Below, piece by piece: positions 33,438 through 46,700 of a stretch of DNA of 64,000 bases. The notes beneath the pieces were generated by a model. That model saw nothing but the letters and a program-made list of their open reading frames with translations, was not told where the DNA came from and did no database searches. How positions within the stretch are numbered: the first letter of the stretch is position 1; every line of letters begins with the position of its first letter. This stretch comes from Acanthamoeba sp. SK_2022b (lineage: Eukaryota > Discosea > Longamoebia > Acanthamoebidae). The position numbers were made by a program, and so were the translations under genes. The DNA lies in NCBI GenBank assembly GCA_027943245.1, contig JANDJZ010000002.1:27698-91697 (forward strand). Reading direction: 5' to 3'.

Positions 33438-36217
33438 ATGTTGGCGAGTCCTGCGACGCTGGACGCATCCGCCGTTAATGTGCGCAACTCTTTCCTTTCG
33501 TTCTTCGTTTCGCTCTTTACGGGTTCTGTAAGGTCATGAGTTTGTCTTCCTTGATTAAGCTAAATCAATATGTTTTTTCCAGTTCATTTATTATTCATTA
33601 TTTATCCTTATGTCAAAAGGTGCTCATGGTCGTGTTCCTCTTTTTTGTCGCAGTTGCTGTTGGATGAGGTGGAGAGTGCGTTGTGCGTTCGGTTACGACA
33701 GAAGCAGGTATGGACTAGCGCCGGCGCGATCGCCTTCGTCAAGCTGGCTATCAGCGAAGCGCGACAACGACTCCCCACCACCAACACCGACTCTACAAGT
33801 ACGAGTTGTGTAGACGGCGATACCAACTCCGCCATTTCTCCTCCCACTGCTGCCTGGGACGGAGTGGCGACCGAAGGAGCCAAGAATGAGGAAGAGGACG
33901 AGGGACATCTACAACAGCCAATAGAGGCTTCTCGGGAAGACGATGACAGTAACAACCAACAGGAGGCGACAACACAAGGCGATCGCCGGGCAGAGGCGGC
34001 CACAGCCACACCTCCGGTGACAGTGTGGGAGGGCCTGGTGATGCCTCACCACAACAAGGCCACAGCGAGTGGCGACGACAATCTGTCGACGGCTCAGTCG
34101 AGTGGCGAGGGCTCCTATCGAGCGGTGAAATCGCCGCGCGCCGCGGATGGCACGCCGCTCGAGCGGCTCACCCTGTCGGCCTCACACAGGACCAAGCCCC
34201 CGTCGCCCAGAAGCGAGGATGAGGTCACCGGCTCCGCCACATCGCCGCGCGATGACGACGTCTCGATTTCGCCGCGTGATGGTGGCCAGACCTCGCCGCG
34301 CGATGGTGTCTTGGCTACATCGCCGCGGCCACACGATCAGGAGAGCGACGCCAGCGCCAAGGTAGGCGATGAGGCGGAGAGCGACGGGGCCATGGACTCC
34401 GATCAGGGACCGCCGAGCGAGGAGCCGGAGGGCGAGTCATTGGCTCAAGCCGCCGAGAGCGTGCCGGAGAGGAAGGTGGTAGTCAAGCCGATCATGTCAG
34501 CGCGCGGTCCTCGGCCAGCCGGTCGCGCCCCTCGCCCGAGCCTTGTCACTCCCTGGACGCCCGAAGGTGTGTGCGGCGCGCGGCGTGCGTGTGGTTGTGA
34601 CGTGTGATGATGATGACGGAGTAGGCTCACCCCTCACCTCTTGCGCCAGGCCTTGTGCACGACTTGGGGGAGTTGGAAGGCGTTGATGTGGAGTTGCTCC
34701 CTCCGAGCTCGGCCGATGTGCGACCTCAGATCCGCGTGGCTCCGCGCAAGTCCACATTCCTCACGCGCACGCCGTCCACCAAGATGCGGACGGCCTATCC
34801 GTTCCTGCAGGTGGCCTCGCCCCGCGCGTCCATCCACCCGTCGTCCGCTTCCGCGCTCCTCCTGTCGGCGTCGGCCCTGCAGGCACGGCCTCCGTCCGAC
34901 TCGTTCGCTCCGCTCTTGGGCCAGCCGCCGTCGGATTCGGTGATGGCCACTCGCTGCATATCATCGCCGGCCCTGCTCCCCATAAACCTGGAGGAGATGG
35001 AGAGGAGGATCGAGCAGCACGCCAAGGAGTGGGCGCAGGTCAAGCAGGGCTGCTCCGGGGCGGCGGCACCCGCCGCCACCGATATCGACGATGAGGCGAG
35101 CGACGGCGACAAGCAAAGAGCGAAGAGCGAAGCGGGCGCCGAGAAGAAGGAGAAGAAGGTCAAGGGCGGCAAGACGCTACGACGGACGCTGAAACGAAGG
35201 ACCAAGGGCAAGGAAGCTGAAGACCTCCCGCCGCCCACATCGACCTCCACCACGACCACCAAGACGGCCAAGAAGGAGGAGCGCAGGAAGAGCGGCGGAA
35301 AGAAGGAGACAAAGGGGCCGGTGCGGCCGCTGTTGTCGTTTTCCGTCGACAACACAGCCGGAGGAGGCACGAAGAAGAAGGGAAAAGACGAAGACGAGGG
35401 CCAACCGGAGGAAACGGAGGCGGAGGTGGAAGTCGATCGGCGGCAAATGCGGAGGAAGGCGACGATAGGCGATTGGGAGCGGTCCGACAAGATTGACACC
35501 GCTAAGAGCGAACGAAGGCCGAGAAGGTGCTGCGCCGCCGCATCCCTGCTTCCACCACTCGCTCTGGTCTTCAGCGTTTGTGTCTCAACCCCCGTTTTCC
35601 TATTCCTCCCCCTACGCGATCGGGTCCAGACTCATTCGAACACGGAGCGCGATAGGCATGAGGAAAGAGCAGGAGATCTACGCCAAGGAAGCCAAAGGTC
35701 AATCGAACTCTCACGGTTGCTCCCCCGCTTTGTTGCTGTGCCCCCCCCCCCCGGCAACCCTGGCTGACGCCCGAGTCGATGCACACTGTGTCAGGGTCGG
35801 GTCGAACAACATCCCGGGAATGGGAGGTCTCCAGCGGGCTTGCCACAACAAACTGCGACGCGTGCGCTGTGTCATTCTCCCGCGCCAAGAGGAGGCACCG
35901 CTGCAAGTCAGTCCCCCTGTCGTTTTCGCATTTCGCACTTAGTTGTTCGTTCTTTGTGTGCTGACCGTCGGAGGTGAAGGGCGTGCGAGCGATTCCTGTG
36001 CAGCGGATGCTCGTCCCATCGCGCAGTGTTGCCGTGTGGGTCGACTGAGAAGGCCTCACGCGTATGCGACGAATGCTACACAAAGTGGGGACAGTCCTCC
36101 TCGTCTTCTTCTATCTCATCGTCCTCCTCTCCCATTTCCTCGTCCCCTCCTTTCTCTTCCTCTTCGTCATTCATCTCCCAGTCATCCCTACCCACCGACA
36201 GCCTGCTTCGGGGATGA
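33438..36217 (+). CDS. FYVE zinc-finger protein
   Basis: Predicted endosomal phosphatidylinositol 3-phosphate reader. The likely first exon (ATG 33438) encodes NVRNSFLSFFVSLFTGS, then LLLDEVESALCVRLRQKQ after an intron; the first phrase looks like the end of a DENN domain. A long disordered region follows, with repeated SPRD phrases (ATSPRDDDVSISPRDGG; TSPRDGV) that look like proline-directed phosphosites, then a Lys/Glu-rich part (EKKEKKVKGGKTLRRTLKRR). The C-terminal FYVE finger has all eight cysteines: NCDACAVSFSRAKRRHRCK joined across the intron to ACERFLCSGCSSHRAVL and RVCDECYTKW, with the basic RRHRCK ligand motif. It ends in a Ser run; TGA 36215-36217. Splicing between 35528 and 35780 is uncertain. 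Confidence 0.78.
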
Positions 36218-36367
36218 TGATTGCTGGTGATCACATTCCATTCGTTCTTTTTCCTTGATGGACATGAAACAAGAGACATCTTGGCAAGTCGCCGCAAGAC
36301 CATCGGGTTTCTCTGCCGTCAGAGCAACGTTGGCTCTTTCCGGCACTCAGAACGCCAGCAGTCTTGC

Positions 36368-37323
36368 ATGAAGATGCAGATTCTCAACTTCGAACTGAAC
36401 TTCGACCCCTACCCTGCAGTCGCCCTCGTGGCGCTGTTTACTGCCATCGTGTGCTGTTGGCCTTGTGCCATGGCCCAAGGCACAGCACAAAACCTCACCT
36501 CGGCCGACATCGACGCTGTGCTGGCCGCTCATAACCACTTCCGCTCGTAGTCCCCTTGACTCTCCCCTTTGGAATGCCCCCACACTCACGCTCGCTCACA
36601 CTTTGGCATCGCAGTGAAATAAACGACTTGCGGCCGCTCAACTGGAGCGTAGCAGCGGCAGCGTTCGCGCAGGTAAGGCCTTGCTACAAGCACTGGAGGG
36701 GAGGTAGGTTGCTGAAGCAGGTTGATGAGCAGACCTACGCGGATCGTTGTATGTATACCCACAACCCCAACAACACGAGGTATGGAGAGAACATCGCCGC
36801 CGGAACAGACCGTACGCTCCTCCAAGGTTGCCGCACACTTAGAGCCCTCCCAAGCAAACGCGCGTTGAAACAGATTCCCTGTCGGCTCCCGAAGCTGTCC
36901 GTGCGTGGGCTGGAGAGAAGGCCCACTACAACTGCACCACCAACATGTGTCAGACCAATGCCACTTGTGGTCATTACACCCAGGTACATTACACTAACCG
37001 GGAGTTCCTTATTCGCCACACATGCTCATCTCATGCTTGCAGGTGGTTTGGAATGCAACGCGTGCGGTGGGGTGTGGGATGGCCTACTGCATGGTGAACA
37101 GCCCTTTTGGAGCCTCCTTCCCCAATTGGACGTTCTTTGTCTGCAACTACACCCCTCCAGGTAGAGCTGATGCCTGTCCTGGCAGCTAACGGGCAACATC
37201 TGAAAGTGCGTGGGGAGTGCAGGAAACATCGTAGGACAGCGACCATTCAACGTCACCCAGTGTCCAACCAATTCTACCACCGCAACTACCAACACGACTA
37301 ACCCTGGACGCGGCCTTGGATAA
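36368..37323 (+). CDS. Secreted CAP (SCP/PR-1) domain protein
   Basis: Extracellular CAP-superfamily protein. A hydrophobic signal segment (AVALVALFTAIVCCW) ends near AMAQG. The CAP signatures appear in order across introns: IDAVLAAHNHFRSEINDLRP joined at the first intron, LNWSVAAAAFAQ, YGENIAAG, AVRAWAGEKAHYNC, then GHYTQVVWNATRAVGCGMAY and FFVCNYTPPGNIVGQRPF. The end is Thr/Asn-rich (TTATTNTTNPGRGLG) with TAA at 37321-37323. Cys pairs fit the usual disulfides. Several NxT sites suggest glycosylation. Molecular target unknown. Start ATG 36368. Confidence 0.88.
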
Positions 37324-37755
37324 GCTTTGTCAAATTCGACAAATATATTAACGGTTAAAGGAAAGCGAGAAGGCGAAACGGCGCCTCCCTCTGGGGGAGG
37401 CGGGACACGGAGGTCTGTGCTAGCTGCGTCAGCATGGCCAAGTCATTAGATTCCTACATTGCATACATTCCTTAGTCACCTTCATGCCCTGGAATGTGCC
37501 CCGAGGTCGGTCGCACTATGCGACGTCACTCGAGCCCCTCGTGTCACTGATCATCATGGATGCCTCACCTTCCTATGGGTCTACCTTTGCGGCAGGCTGC
37601 ATGCATTTCCGTTGTGTTCTCCTTGTCTTAGCTATGCACAACGCTGGCCCTGATGAGCTCCCGGCTCATTCCCCCGTAATAAAATGGCTCGACTTCGGTG
37701 GGGCAATCATAATACCAATAATCATCAACACACAAGACCTCCTTCTACATAGACA
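37324..37755. other. Intergenic region
   Basis: 3' flank of the CAP gene and promoter of the next secreted protein gene. An AATAAA at about 37678-37683 lies before the following gene; it could end the CAP transcript only with an unusually long 3' UTR. No gene recognised. Confidence 0.4.
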
Positions 37756-38430
37756 ATGAACTACTCCGCCGCCGGTGTCGCATTCGTGCTCTTCTCCGTA
37801 CTCCTTTTTGCTCAGGCCAACGCTCTTGAGAGCTGCTCCTCCGCACTCGTGCCCATCTTCTCGGGAGCTCAGGGCTATCGCTGTGTGCAGCTCACCATCA
37901 CCACAGCCAGTGCCTCTACCCCTGCCGTACGATTCACTTGCGAGATCTACAACTCGGGTAACCCATGGGACAACTAACATGGATACTGTCTACAGGTGTC
38001 CAATGCGCAGGGCAATGTTTACTTCAATCGCTACTACGACGGACTAGCCAACAAGGACTCGCCCTCCTTCGGCGTAGTTACCAATCTCAACGTGGGCTGC
38101 AACAGGGGCATGGCTCAGCCCTTCAGTGCCGAACAGGTGTCGTCGCGCATGGCCCAGAATGCGTTCGATGTGCTCGTGACTCGCGAGGGCGTGCTTCGGA
38201 TGGCCATTGGCTCCCAGGTGTTCCAGAATGTGACTCTCTCGTGCAACAACGGAGCCTTGCCTGGTGTGGGATTTGATGCCTCTGGTGCGTCGACTGTCCT
38301 CGCCGCAAGCATCAGTTTACCGATCTCACTCCTCCCCCTAAACCCGACAGGCAACGTGTACACTGCGCAGTTCAAGCTTTACGAGCTCAGCGAGGGTTGC
38401 CCGACCAGCGTCGTGGGCTCCTCCTGCTAA
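37756..38430 (+). CDS. Secreted protein of unknown function
   Basis: Signal peptide MNYSAAGVAFVLFSVLLFAQ, cleavage near ANALES. Three exons; the likeliest first splice (donor after ACCCCTGCC, about 37926) joins TTASASTPA to VSNAQGNVYFNRYYDGLANK in frame. Further text: FGVVTNLNVGCNRGMAQPF, DVLVTREGVLRMAIGSQVFQ, NVTLSCNNGALPGVGFDASG and, after the second intron, NVYTAQFKLYELSEGCPTSV ending GSSC. Four to six cysteines suggest a small disulfide-bonded beta domain. Not recognised as a known family. It follows the CAP gene in the same direction; whether they are co-regulated is not shown. Confidence 0.6.
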
Positions 38431-38626
38431 GTCAACCTGCAAGTCATGACCTTGGCCGAGACGGCTCTCACGGTGTCATGTTCTTCTCTTCCTCACATTG
38501 CTCGGATGGAGCGACTCTGCACATAAACCTCTCAATTATTCTTGACGCCTTCTTGATGACCAAGGAAGAAAAATCAGGTAAGATTATTAAAATGCTGCGG
38601 CCACAATGCACCAGGCACCAGGCTGG

Positions 38627-41600
38627 TCACCAGAGCTCGGCCTCTTTGAGGTCCACATCCTCAAACGAGTCGTCGTCGTAGTGATAGGCATACTCGGTCT
38701 CCGGATCGTACTCGGGATAGGCCTCCGCGTACTCCTGCTGCGCGTGCTGGGAGTCGCCCGCGTCCTCGTAATGCTCGCCATCGTAGCCCTCCTCCGGCGC
38801 CACCGGCTGCTGGCCGTCGGCTTCGTTGGAATGCGTGGCGCTGCGGTTGGCGCCGAGGGAAGGCATGCGGGACCACATCATCGGCGGCGGATTGGCAGTG
38901 GAGAAGGGCGGCGTGCCGGGCACATGCGACAGCTGAATGCTCCGCCGCATCATCATCCTCGTCATTATGCTGCAGCCCGCTCCCAACACCACGCGACATT
39001 AAGTTAGGAGAGCGCGCCGTGGGCCCTTGGCGCGAATTGGCGCACCTTCGCCTTTGGCGCTGCCGAGCACCGCCGGGCACCCAGACCGACTGTCGCTTGG
39101 CCCTCGAGCCCTGCTGTTCCTCGTCCTCGTCGGCATCGCCGAACCTGTCCTCAGCCCTCGGCTCTTCGGCTAGCCTCTCTGTGTTTCATTTCACGCGATT
39201 CGGTCAGTTCGGAGCTAAAAAGCAAACAAAAAGCAAAAGCAAAAACAAGAGGATTGATGGGAGAGCAGGCACCGGGCAGCGGAGCACGTGAGCTGCGAGG
39301 CGGCGGGAGCGGGGGACACGCGCGAGGCGAACTCGGCACGGAAGGCGGCGGCGGAGGCACGAATGTGGGATCGAGGGCCGCGGCGGCGGCTGCGGCTGCG
39401 GCTTCTTCCGCCTCGCGCTTCTGGCGTTCCGCCTCTTCGTTGATCCTCTTCTTCTTCATCTGCAGCTCCTCCTCGAGCTCCTGGTGGACGGCCTTGACCA
39501 GCTCCTGCCTCTTCTCTTGCGCGAGCTTGCGGTGCGTGGTGACCAGGCGCTCGATGTTGAAATAGTTGGTCGCGCGCTTGACCACCTCCTGCACAAACAT
39601 AAAACAACGATGATAAATTAAGTAGATAATGAATCATAAATAAACGGAATCGAACCTCGCAGAAGGCGCCAAAGTCGACGACGTTCTGCTGTTGCCTCCT
39701 CACTTCCTTCTCCTTCTCATCGAGTCGCGCAAGCTGGTTTGGGGGAGATAAGAGGAGTGTCGGAGGACCCACGCCGAGGAGAGAGGGGGGGATGAGAAGG
39801 AGAAGGCTTTAGGCGACGTGTCGGGTGAGGTCGATTCTGTTCGGTGTACCTCCTGCTGCAGCTCCTGCTTCATCTGGACGAGTTCTTCGGGGGAGGGCGG
39901 CGGTGCCACAGGTCTCGGGGGCAGGATCCTGCTCCCGCTCGGAGGCGTGACCTGTACCGCACGCACACGCAATGTCAGGGCATTGGAGCTAGAGGCTCTA
40001 CGAGGGCGAGATCGCAAGGCAGCATACGGCGGGAGCGGGGGCGGGATAGATGGCCTCGGCAATCCGACGCCAGTGGTCGACGCTCTGCTGGTCCTTGAAC
40101 AGACGAAGCAGCTCCTCGGGCGACTTTGATCGAAACGTGACCGGAGCTGGTAGGGAGGAGGCGTGGGGCGGGTGATGGTTGAGAGGACGGCGGACAGTAG
40201 AGGGGGGAGAGTGGGGAGGGAGGCTACCTGAGATGAGCGTGCCCAGCACGGGTCGGTGCTCGTGGGTCAGCAGCGCCCTGATCTCGTGCAACGGGCGCAT
40301 CTCCTCACTGCACGACGCGCGACGCGCGGATGGGGCAGGATTAGTCGCTCCCCTTTGCGCACAGCGAGGCTTGCGGATGGGGAGAGGGGGGCGCGCTTAC
40401 CGGAGGCGTTGGGCTTCGGTGTAGGCGCGCTTGACGCCTTCCTCCTCGGCCCAGTCGGCGTCGGCGCGCACGTCCTTGGGGTCCAGTTGGATGGGCTTAT
40501 CCACGGCCGGATGCAAAATGGGCAGGTAGATGTCTCGATACTTGGAGTAGAGCGCTGCGATGGTTGACCATATCAACATAATAATTAAACAATAAGAAAA
40601 AAGAAATAAATCTGATAAATTAAAATGAAATGGTGGAGAGTTGTACTTTGCACGCGCTGGGCGTCCTCGGGGGTGGAGCTGGCGGCCTTGCCTCGCTCCA
40701 TCAGGCTCTTGAATGTCTGCAAATGCAACTGAGATGAGTTGGCTCCAAACCACGTGCACGTGCACATGCGCGTACCAAATCGGCTCGAATGAAGGCCTTG
40801 ATGCGTCGCTTGCGCGTCTGGATACATGTACGGGTGGGGAGAGAGAACACAGTAACGTGAGCGAGGTGGATTCGCGGATCGCGGGGCAGGCGGGGGCAGT
40901 GTGTGCGCACCTCCTCGATCTGGACCACGACCTTGGAAACCTCCTGCTGGGCTGACGCCGGGCCGGCGGCAGAGAGTTTCTTGAAATTGGTGGGACCCGA
41001 GATCTCGATCGACATCTCTCGGCCCTTCTCTACCTTGGACTGGACACGACGATGCGTCAGCCGCCGCGCAAAGCATGCAGACTCCGCTGTGCTGTATGTG
41101 CGTGTGCGTGCGACTACCTTGCCAAAGCTGCGAGCGGAGGTGGCCTTCTTGAGTGCGCCCTTCTTGGGCTGCTGCTGAACCTGCACTTGCACCTGCTCCT
41201 CGGGATACTCGAGCAGCTCGTCCTCGTCCACGCTCACCGTGGCGCCGGCCCCGAGCAGGAGGTCCATCACTTCGGTGTGGCCCTCGAGCGTGGACACGTA
41301 GAGCGGCGTCGTGTAGCCGTCGGGCAGCGTGTGGTTCACGTCGGCCCCGTAGGCGATGAGCAGCTCCACCACCTCGGCGTGGCCGAACTTCACCCACGAC
41401 GACTCGGTGAGATCGCCCGCACGCCTTCACGCGACAAAAGGCTATAAGAGTTACCTGAGCGGCGACGAACAGCGGAGTACGGCCGTCGTTGTGTTGGAGG
41501 TTGACCTTGGCGTTCTTGGCCAGCAGCAGCTGCACCAGGTTCGTGCGACCGCTGTGCATGACAAAAAGTCGACACATTTTGAGGACAGGTTCTGCTTGCT

Positions 41601-43572
41601 GTGATCGCGCGCGCACACGAAAGAAAGCGTAGAAGAGCCCGGCGTACCGGTGTGCGGCGATGAAGAGCGGAGTGGTGCCGTCGAGCGCGGACATGTTGAC
41701 ATCAGCTTGGCCCGTCTCGAGAAGTCGCTCGACAACGCTTACGTGGCCCTTGTAGCAGGCGATCAGGAGGGGCGTCAGTCCGTCCACGGGCTCGTTCACG
41801 TGCGCACCGGCGTCGATGCACACGTCCACCGCATCCCTGAGCACCATCATTTAGCTCCGAACAGGCGAAGAAAGAGAGAAGGAGAGCGAATGCGAGAGCG
41901 TACCTGTGACCGCACATAGCGGCCACGAAGATCGGAGTCCTTCCATCGTCGTGCGGCATGTGTACCAGCGAGGGACTGGCATGCGAGACCAGGCGTGAGC
42001 GCTGTGCCATTACTGGATGTGGCCACGGGGGAGAAACCCGGGGGGGGGGGCACGAACCTGAACTTGAGCATGATGCGCAGAATGGGTCGGCCGACTCCGA
42101 TTTTAGCTCCGAGGAAGAAGGCCGTGGAGCCAGCGACCTTCTTCTCCGGCGACGCGCCGTTTTCGAGCAGCACTCTGCGGCGAGGGGGAGAGCTGTCAGG
42201 CTCGGCTTTCGCTGGCTAGCGGTGAGGATGAGTCCTGGCTTCCAGGAGGGCTGCGTGTGCGCACCTGACCATGCGCTCCTTGCCACGCAGGACGGCGATG
42301 AAGAGAGGCGTGTAGCCCTCGGGCTGCAGCGGCACGTCCACCTCGGCGCTGAAACGGAGTGTGTTCTGGTTAGCCCGGAGAGGCATGCCTCCCCGTCATG
42401 CGCACGCGTTGTATGTGTTGTGGGCCTACCCGTTTTCCTTGAGCAGGTACACGATCTCCTCGCCTCCGTCCTCGTTCTCGCTGATTGAAGCCAGGAACAG
42501 GCCCGTCACCTCTCCCACCTTGAAGTCGTCGCTCGTCGTTCTCTGCTCGCAGGAGATATTTTTAAGGACTCCTTTCAACAACACGCATAGCATCCGAACC
42601 GCACCGCACACTGCACACAACATAGCCCAGAGTACAAAGCACACAGCACACAACGTAGTGGCCAACTCACCCTGGTGCTGATGTTGAAGGTGTTGAAGTT
42701 CTGTAGCCGCTTGTGGTTGCCTTCCACGCTGCCGGCGTCGGCGTCGTCCTGGGCCGCCGCGTCGTCGGGCGAGGTGATGGCCTTGCGCACGTTGACGTCG
42801 AGGTCCTTGCCGCCGAACATGGAGAGGAGCGTGTGGACGTGCTCCACGTCGCCCTCCTCGCACGCGTGCAGGAAGAGGAAGTGCAGCTTGGCGCTCGACG
42901 ACTCCTCCTCCTCCGACGCGTCGTCCCCGCCACCGGCGCCTCCCCGCTGATGGCTCCCGCCGGCCACGATGAACGTTCCCTCGAGCTCGCTCGCCCCCAC
43001 CGTCGTCCGGTGCTTGCCCTGCCTACAGCCGCGTGTGCAATTTTACGCGCGCGTGCGCGTGTGTTGTGCGGTCAGAGGTGGGGAAGGCGAACGAGGAAAG
43101 GGAAAGGGAAACTGTACGAGGCGTCGCTGGAGACGGTGACGTCGAGGTCTTTGGGGCGCGGCTGCTGCTGCTGCTGTTGCTGGCGGTGGCCCATGGAGTG
43201 GTACTTGTGCTCGATGTCGTTGAGGGACTTGAGCTTGGGGCGGGAGGTCCACCTCCGCCGGGGCACGTCGTCGCCTCCGTCGTCCGCGGCTGCGGTCGCG
43301 ATGGCGGCTGGCGACGACGAGGCGGGGGGCGCGCCGCGAGGCGAGGCCGGGGGCGTACTCAACTTACTGGATGAAGATGATGGAGTAGATGATGATGAAG
43401 AAGATGACGAGGAGGGAGAAGGTGAGGGGGCAGGGGGTGAAGATGGAGATGATGTAGAAGCGGCGTGCGCGGGGACGCGCGTGGACTGGCGGGGCGAAAA
43501 GGGGCCGCCTTGTGGCGCGTCGCCCCACAGCAGGTTGCCGATGTCGTTCAACTTCACCGACCACCAATCCAT
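38627..43572 (-). CDS. Large ankyrin-repeat protein with C-terminal coiled coil
   Basis: Scaffold-type protein. N-terminus (ATG 43572) MDWWSVKLNDIGNLLWGDAP, then Ser/Pro-rich and Gln-rich parts. Ankyrin repeats follow across many introns: KLHFLFLHACEEGDVEHVHT, PLQPEGYTPLFIAVLRGKE, HDDGRTPIFVAAMCGH, VDGLTPLLIACYKGHVSVVE, SALDGTTPLFIAAHR, HNDGRTPLFVAAQ and PDGYTTPLYVSTLEGHTEVM. After a linker (EYPEEQVQVQVQQQPKKGAL) come helical and Pro-rich parts (EELLRLFKDQQSVDHWRRIA; SRILPPRPVAPPPSPEELV) and a coiled coil (KLAQEKRQELVKAVHQELEE, KKKRINEEAERQKREAEE, poly-Ala). The acidic Tyr-rich end is YAEAYPEYDPETEYAYHYDD with stop at 38627-38629. The last splice junctions (38990-39250) are uncertain. No enzyme domain seen. 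Confidence 0.75.
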
Positions 43573-43758
43573 CTCCTCGACCCTCTCTTCTCGTCCGGTG
43601 ACGGTGGCTCTCTCGACTGTTTATTAGCTCTCGGCCGTGCGCCAATCGAGCATTAATTAATTCTCGTTATTTTAGCTAAATTATAATTTTATTACTTCCG
43701 AATTAAAAAAAAGAAAAGAATTGAGCAAAATTGGTGATTGGTACGCTGCGGTGCCACA

Positions 43759-46700
43759 TCACTTCTTGCGGGAGAGGTTGCGTTGGGCGTCGGCGCGCTC
43801 GACGAGCTTCTCCTGGACGATGAGGCCCTTGCGCTTGCGCACGTCGGTGATGATGCGCTTGGAGAGGGGCGGGGGCAGGGTGTCGACGCTGTCGCCCCAC
43901 TCCTCGAGCTCCTCCTGGGTGGTGGGCTTGAAGAACGGGTCCGAGTCGATCACGGCCCAGTGGCTGAAGACGAGCTGGGCGTTGGCCGCGCCCGACGTCT
44001 GGTCGCGCATCTCCAGCGCGAAGCCGAAGCTCTCGAAGACGGGCAGGTAGGCCGTGATGGCAAAGTCGTCGCTGCTTCCCTCGCGCATCTCCTGGTTGAC
44101 GATCTGCGCCCGCCGCTTGCCCAGCACCCCCAGCACCTTGCCCAGCGCCTGCGAGCTCACGTACATGTCGCACAGGTACATCGGCTCCACGATCCGCACC
44201 GAGTGGGTCAGGAAGACCCGCCGGCAGGCCTCCTTCACCAGCGAGATCACCATCCCCATGAAGGCCGGCGGGAACGTGTACGCGCTGCCGCCCTGCGGTC
44301 GCGCGGGCTTGGGAATGCCCAGCTCCGCGAACTCGTCGTCGTCGTCGTCCTCATCCTCCTGGGGCTGCTCCTGCTGGAGTTGGATCTCCTCGACGATGAA
44401 CGCCACGCCGGTCATGGGCTCGTTGCAGAGCGGGCCGGCGTTCGTGGCCAGCTGGAATCCGCTGACGATGCTGTTGTTCAGGTCACGCAGCGCCTTGTTC
44501 CTGTCGGCGTGCTCTTCGTCTGCAGTGTCCATTGTTGGTCCACGCACGCACGCGCGCGCACACACAAACACACAACGATAAGAAACGGACGTGCGTGACT
44601 CGATCCAAATGGGAGGGAGAACGAACTGGAGTGGACGGACTGGCGTGCGTCGGAGAACCCCAGCTTGGCGGAGATGGGCGTCCACGAGCTGCTGTCGCAG
44701 TAGTCGGGCACGTGGTTGAGCAGCAGGTTGGAACCCACCCCGTGCGGGCCCAGCGCCCACAGGTGCCTGCCGATGGCGGAACAGTTGAGCGTGAGAGGAG
44801 GTCAAGTCTGCATGATTAGATGATGCGCCGTACGACTGGAATTCGTTGAGCCAGTGCGCGCCGTCTTCGGCCTTGAAGGCCTCCACCAGCTTCTCCCGGA
44901 ACACGGCCAGCTTCTCGGCCTCCTTCGCCGCCTTCTCCTTCTGCAGCCGCGTCAACTCCTCCGCCTCGGCGGTCGGTTGTGCTGCGCATCAAAGTTGAAC
45001 AATTGAAATTAAATATAAAAAAGATATAAATAAAATATCGGAAAGGGGAGAGGGAAAGAAAGGGGGCGGTACTGCTGGAGTCTGCGTGGGCGTCCTCCGC
45101 CGCCTTAGCGGTGTCGAGCATCTTCTTGATGATCTGTTGATTGGCGGCATCCTCAAGGAACTGCTTGAGCGGTTGCGGCAGTGGCACCGTGCGCAGGCGT
45201 ATCGTAAGCTGCTTGTTCGGTGTCGACATCTCCACAAAGTCCTCCTTGTCTGCACCGCGACGCACGGTCATGTCACGTTGAGCAACAACGAATTCGAGTT
45301 GATCAAACCTGTTAGATGATCTTGTAGGATGAGCTGGTGAGGTACCTCGAGCCAGTTCGGGCATGATCGTTTCCCTGAAGGCAACGAGCGGAGGCGAGAC
45401 TTCGATCTCGATCTTCGCAAAGCGGCTCTTGAGGTCTTGCAAGCATCGCTACCGCGTGGCAAGGCAGTCGAGGTGAGGCAACATGCCACGAGCAAGAGAC
45501 AAGACAAGGCCAAGGTAGTACCTCGAGGTGAAGCTCGCCAGAGGCCATGATGACATGCTCACCCGTCTCTTGTACGAGAGTCTTCACGCAAGGATCGGCT
45601 TGATTGAGCAGCCGAAGGCCTTCCACGAGCTGCGGCATCTCAGCTGAGTGGACAACAGCGCAGAGCGCGCGAGGCGCGTTAGTTTTGTTCGATCAACGAC
45701 GTGTTGAAGAGACGTGAGCGAGGAAGTTGGAAACTGGTCGCGAGGCTCCCATTCAGTCTACTAAAGATGTAATCACAGAGCAGTAGTTTATTTAGTTTTG
45801 TTATTATTTAGTTATTATTTAGTTTGTTTTTTATGTTTGGTAATGCTCATTGAAGTGCCTAATGCTTTCATCATCGGGAGGCCAACTGCGACGGAAACGG
45901 AAAACGAAGCGCAAGACCAGAGAAGGGGCACGTACACAGATTCTTGGCCTCCACCGCCACACGAACGATAGGATTGAACTGTTCAAACGAAATGAAACAC
46001 AACACAACACATTCCGTAGTGAGCCCACATTGCCTCTGAAGGAGCAGGAGAAGCGGCGTACCCCAAAGGTCATGGGTAGGAAGGAGGGGCAGGCGGGATT
46101 GGTGGTGACGGTGGCGGTCTTGAGGATGATGTCCTCCACGCCTCCGATGCCAAACACAGTACCGGCTGGCGCACAAGGGATCTTCTCCAGCTCCTTGCCC
46201 ATCAGCATGTACAGCTCGTCCAGCTCCACATCTGTGGCATCACAACACATGCCACGCCAGAGATGAGAGACGAGTCCGCAACACGAGCTCGCTGTCGCTG
46301 AGCGCTCGAGCGGCGCATTACCGGTGCGGTAGCGGTCTGGATGCTTGGGGTCGTAGCGCGGCCCGAGGATGTGGACCTTCTGGCCGGCTCGCAGGGTGCC
46401 GCTGAAGATGCGCGCAAAGGCAACAAACACCTTGTCGCCCTGCGGCTTCTTGTTGGCCTTCTCCTCGGGCTTCTCCTGTTCGGACTCGCTCTCCTTTTCG
46501 TTTTCCTTGGCCTGCTGCGGCGGCCTCGCAATTGGCGAGGGGGACGGGCTGCGGGCGGCCTCGCCGCCGTCGGAATCGGCGTCGGCACTCCGTCGCCCGG
46601 CCGGTCGAGGTCTGACCGCTGCTGGCGAGTTCTCGCTCGAGCTCTCCCCCGCCACCGGCGAATCGGCGCCTGTTGCCGATGCCACTGGTCGTCTCACTGG

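Noticed and set aside
40585..41850. Single long minus-strand open frame of 421 codons
   Set aside because: It runs through introns of the ankyrin gene; only the ankyrin-coding parts are real, the rest is intron read-through in the wrong frame.
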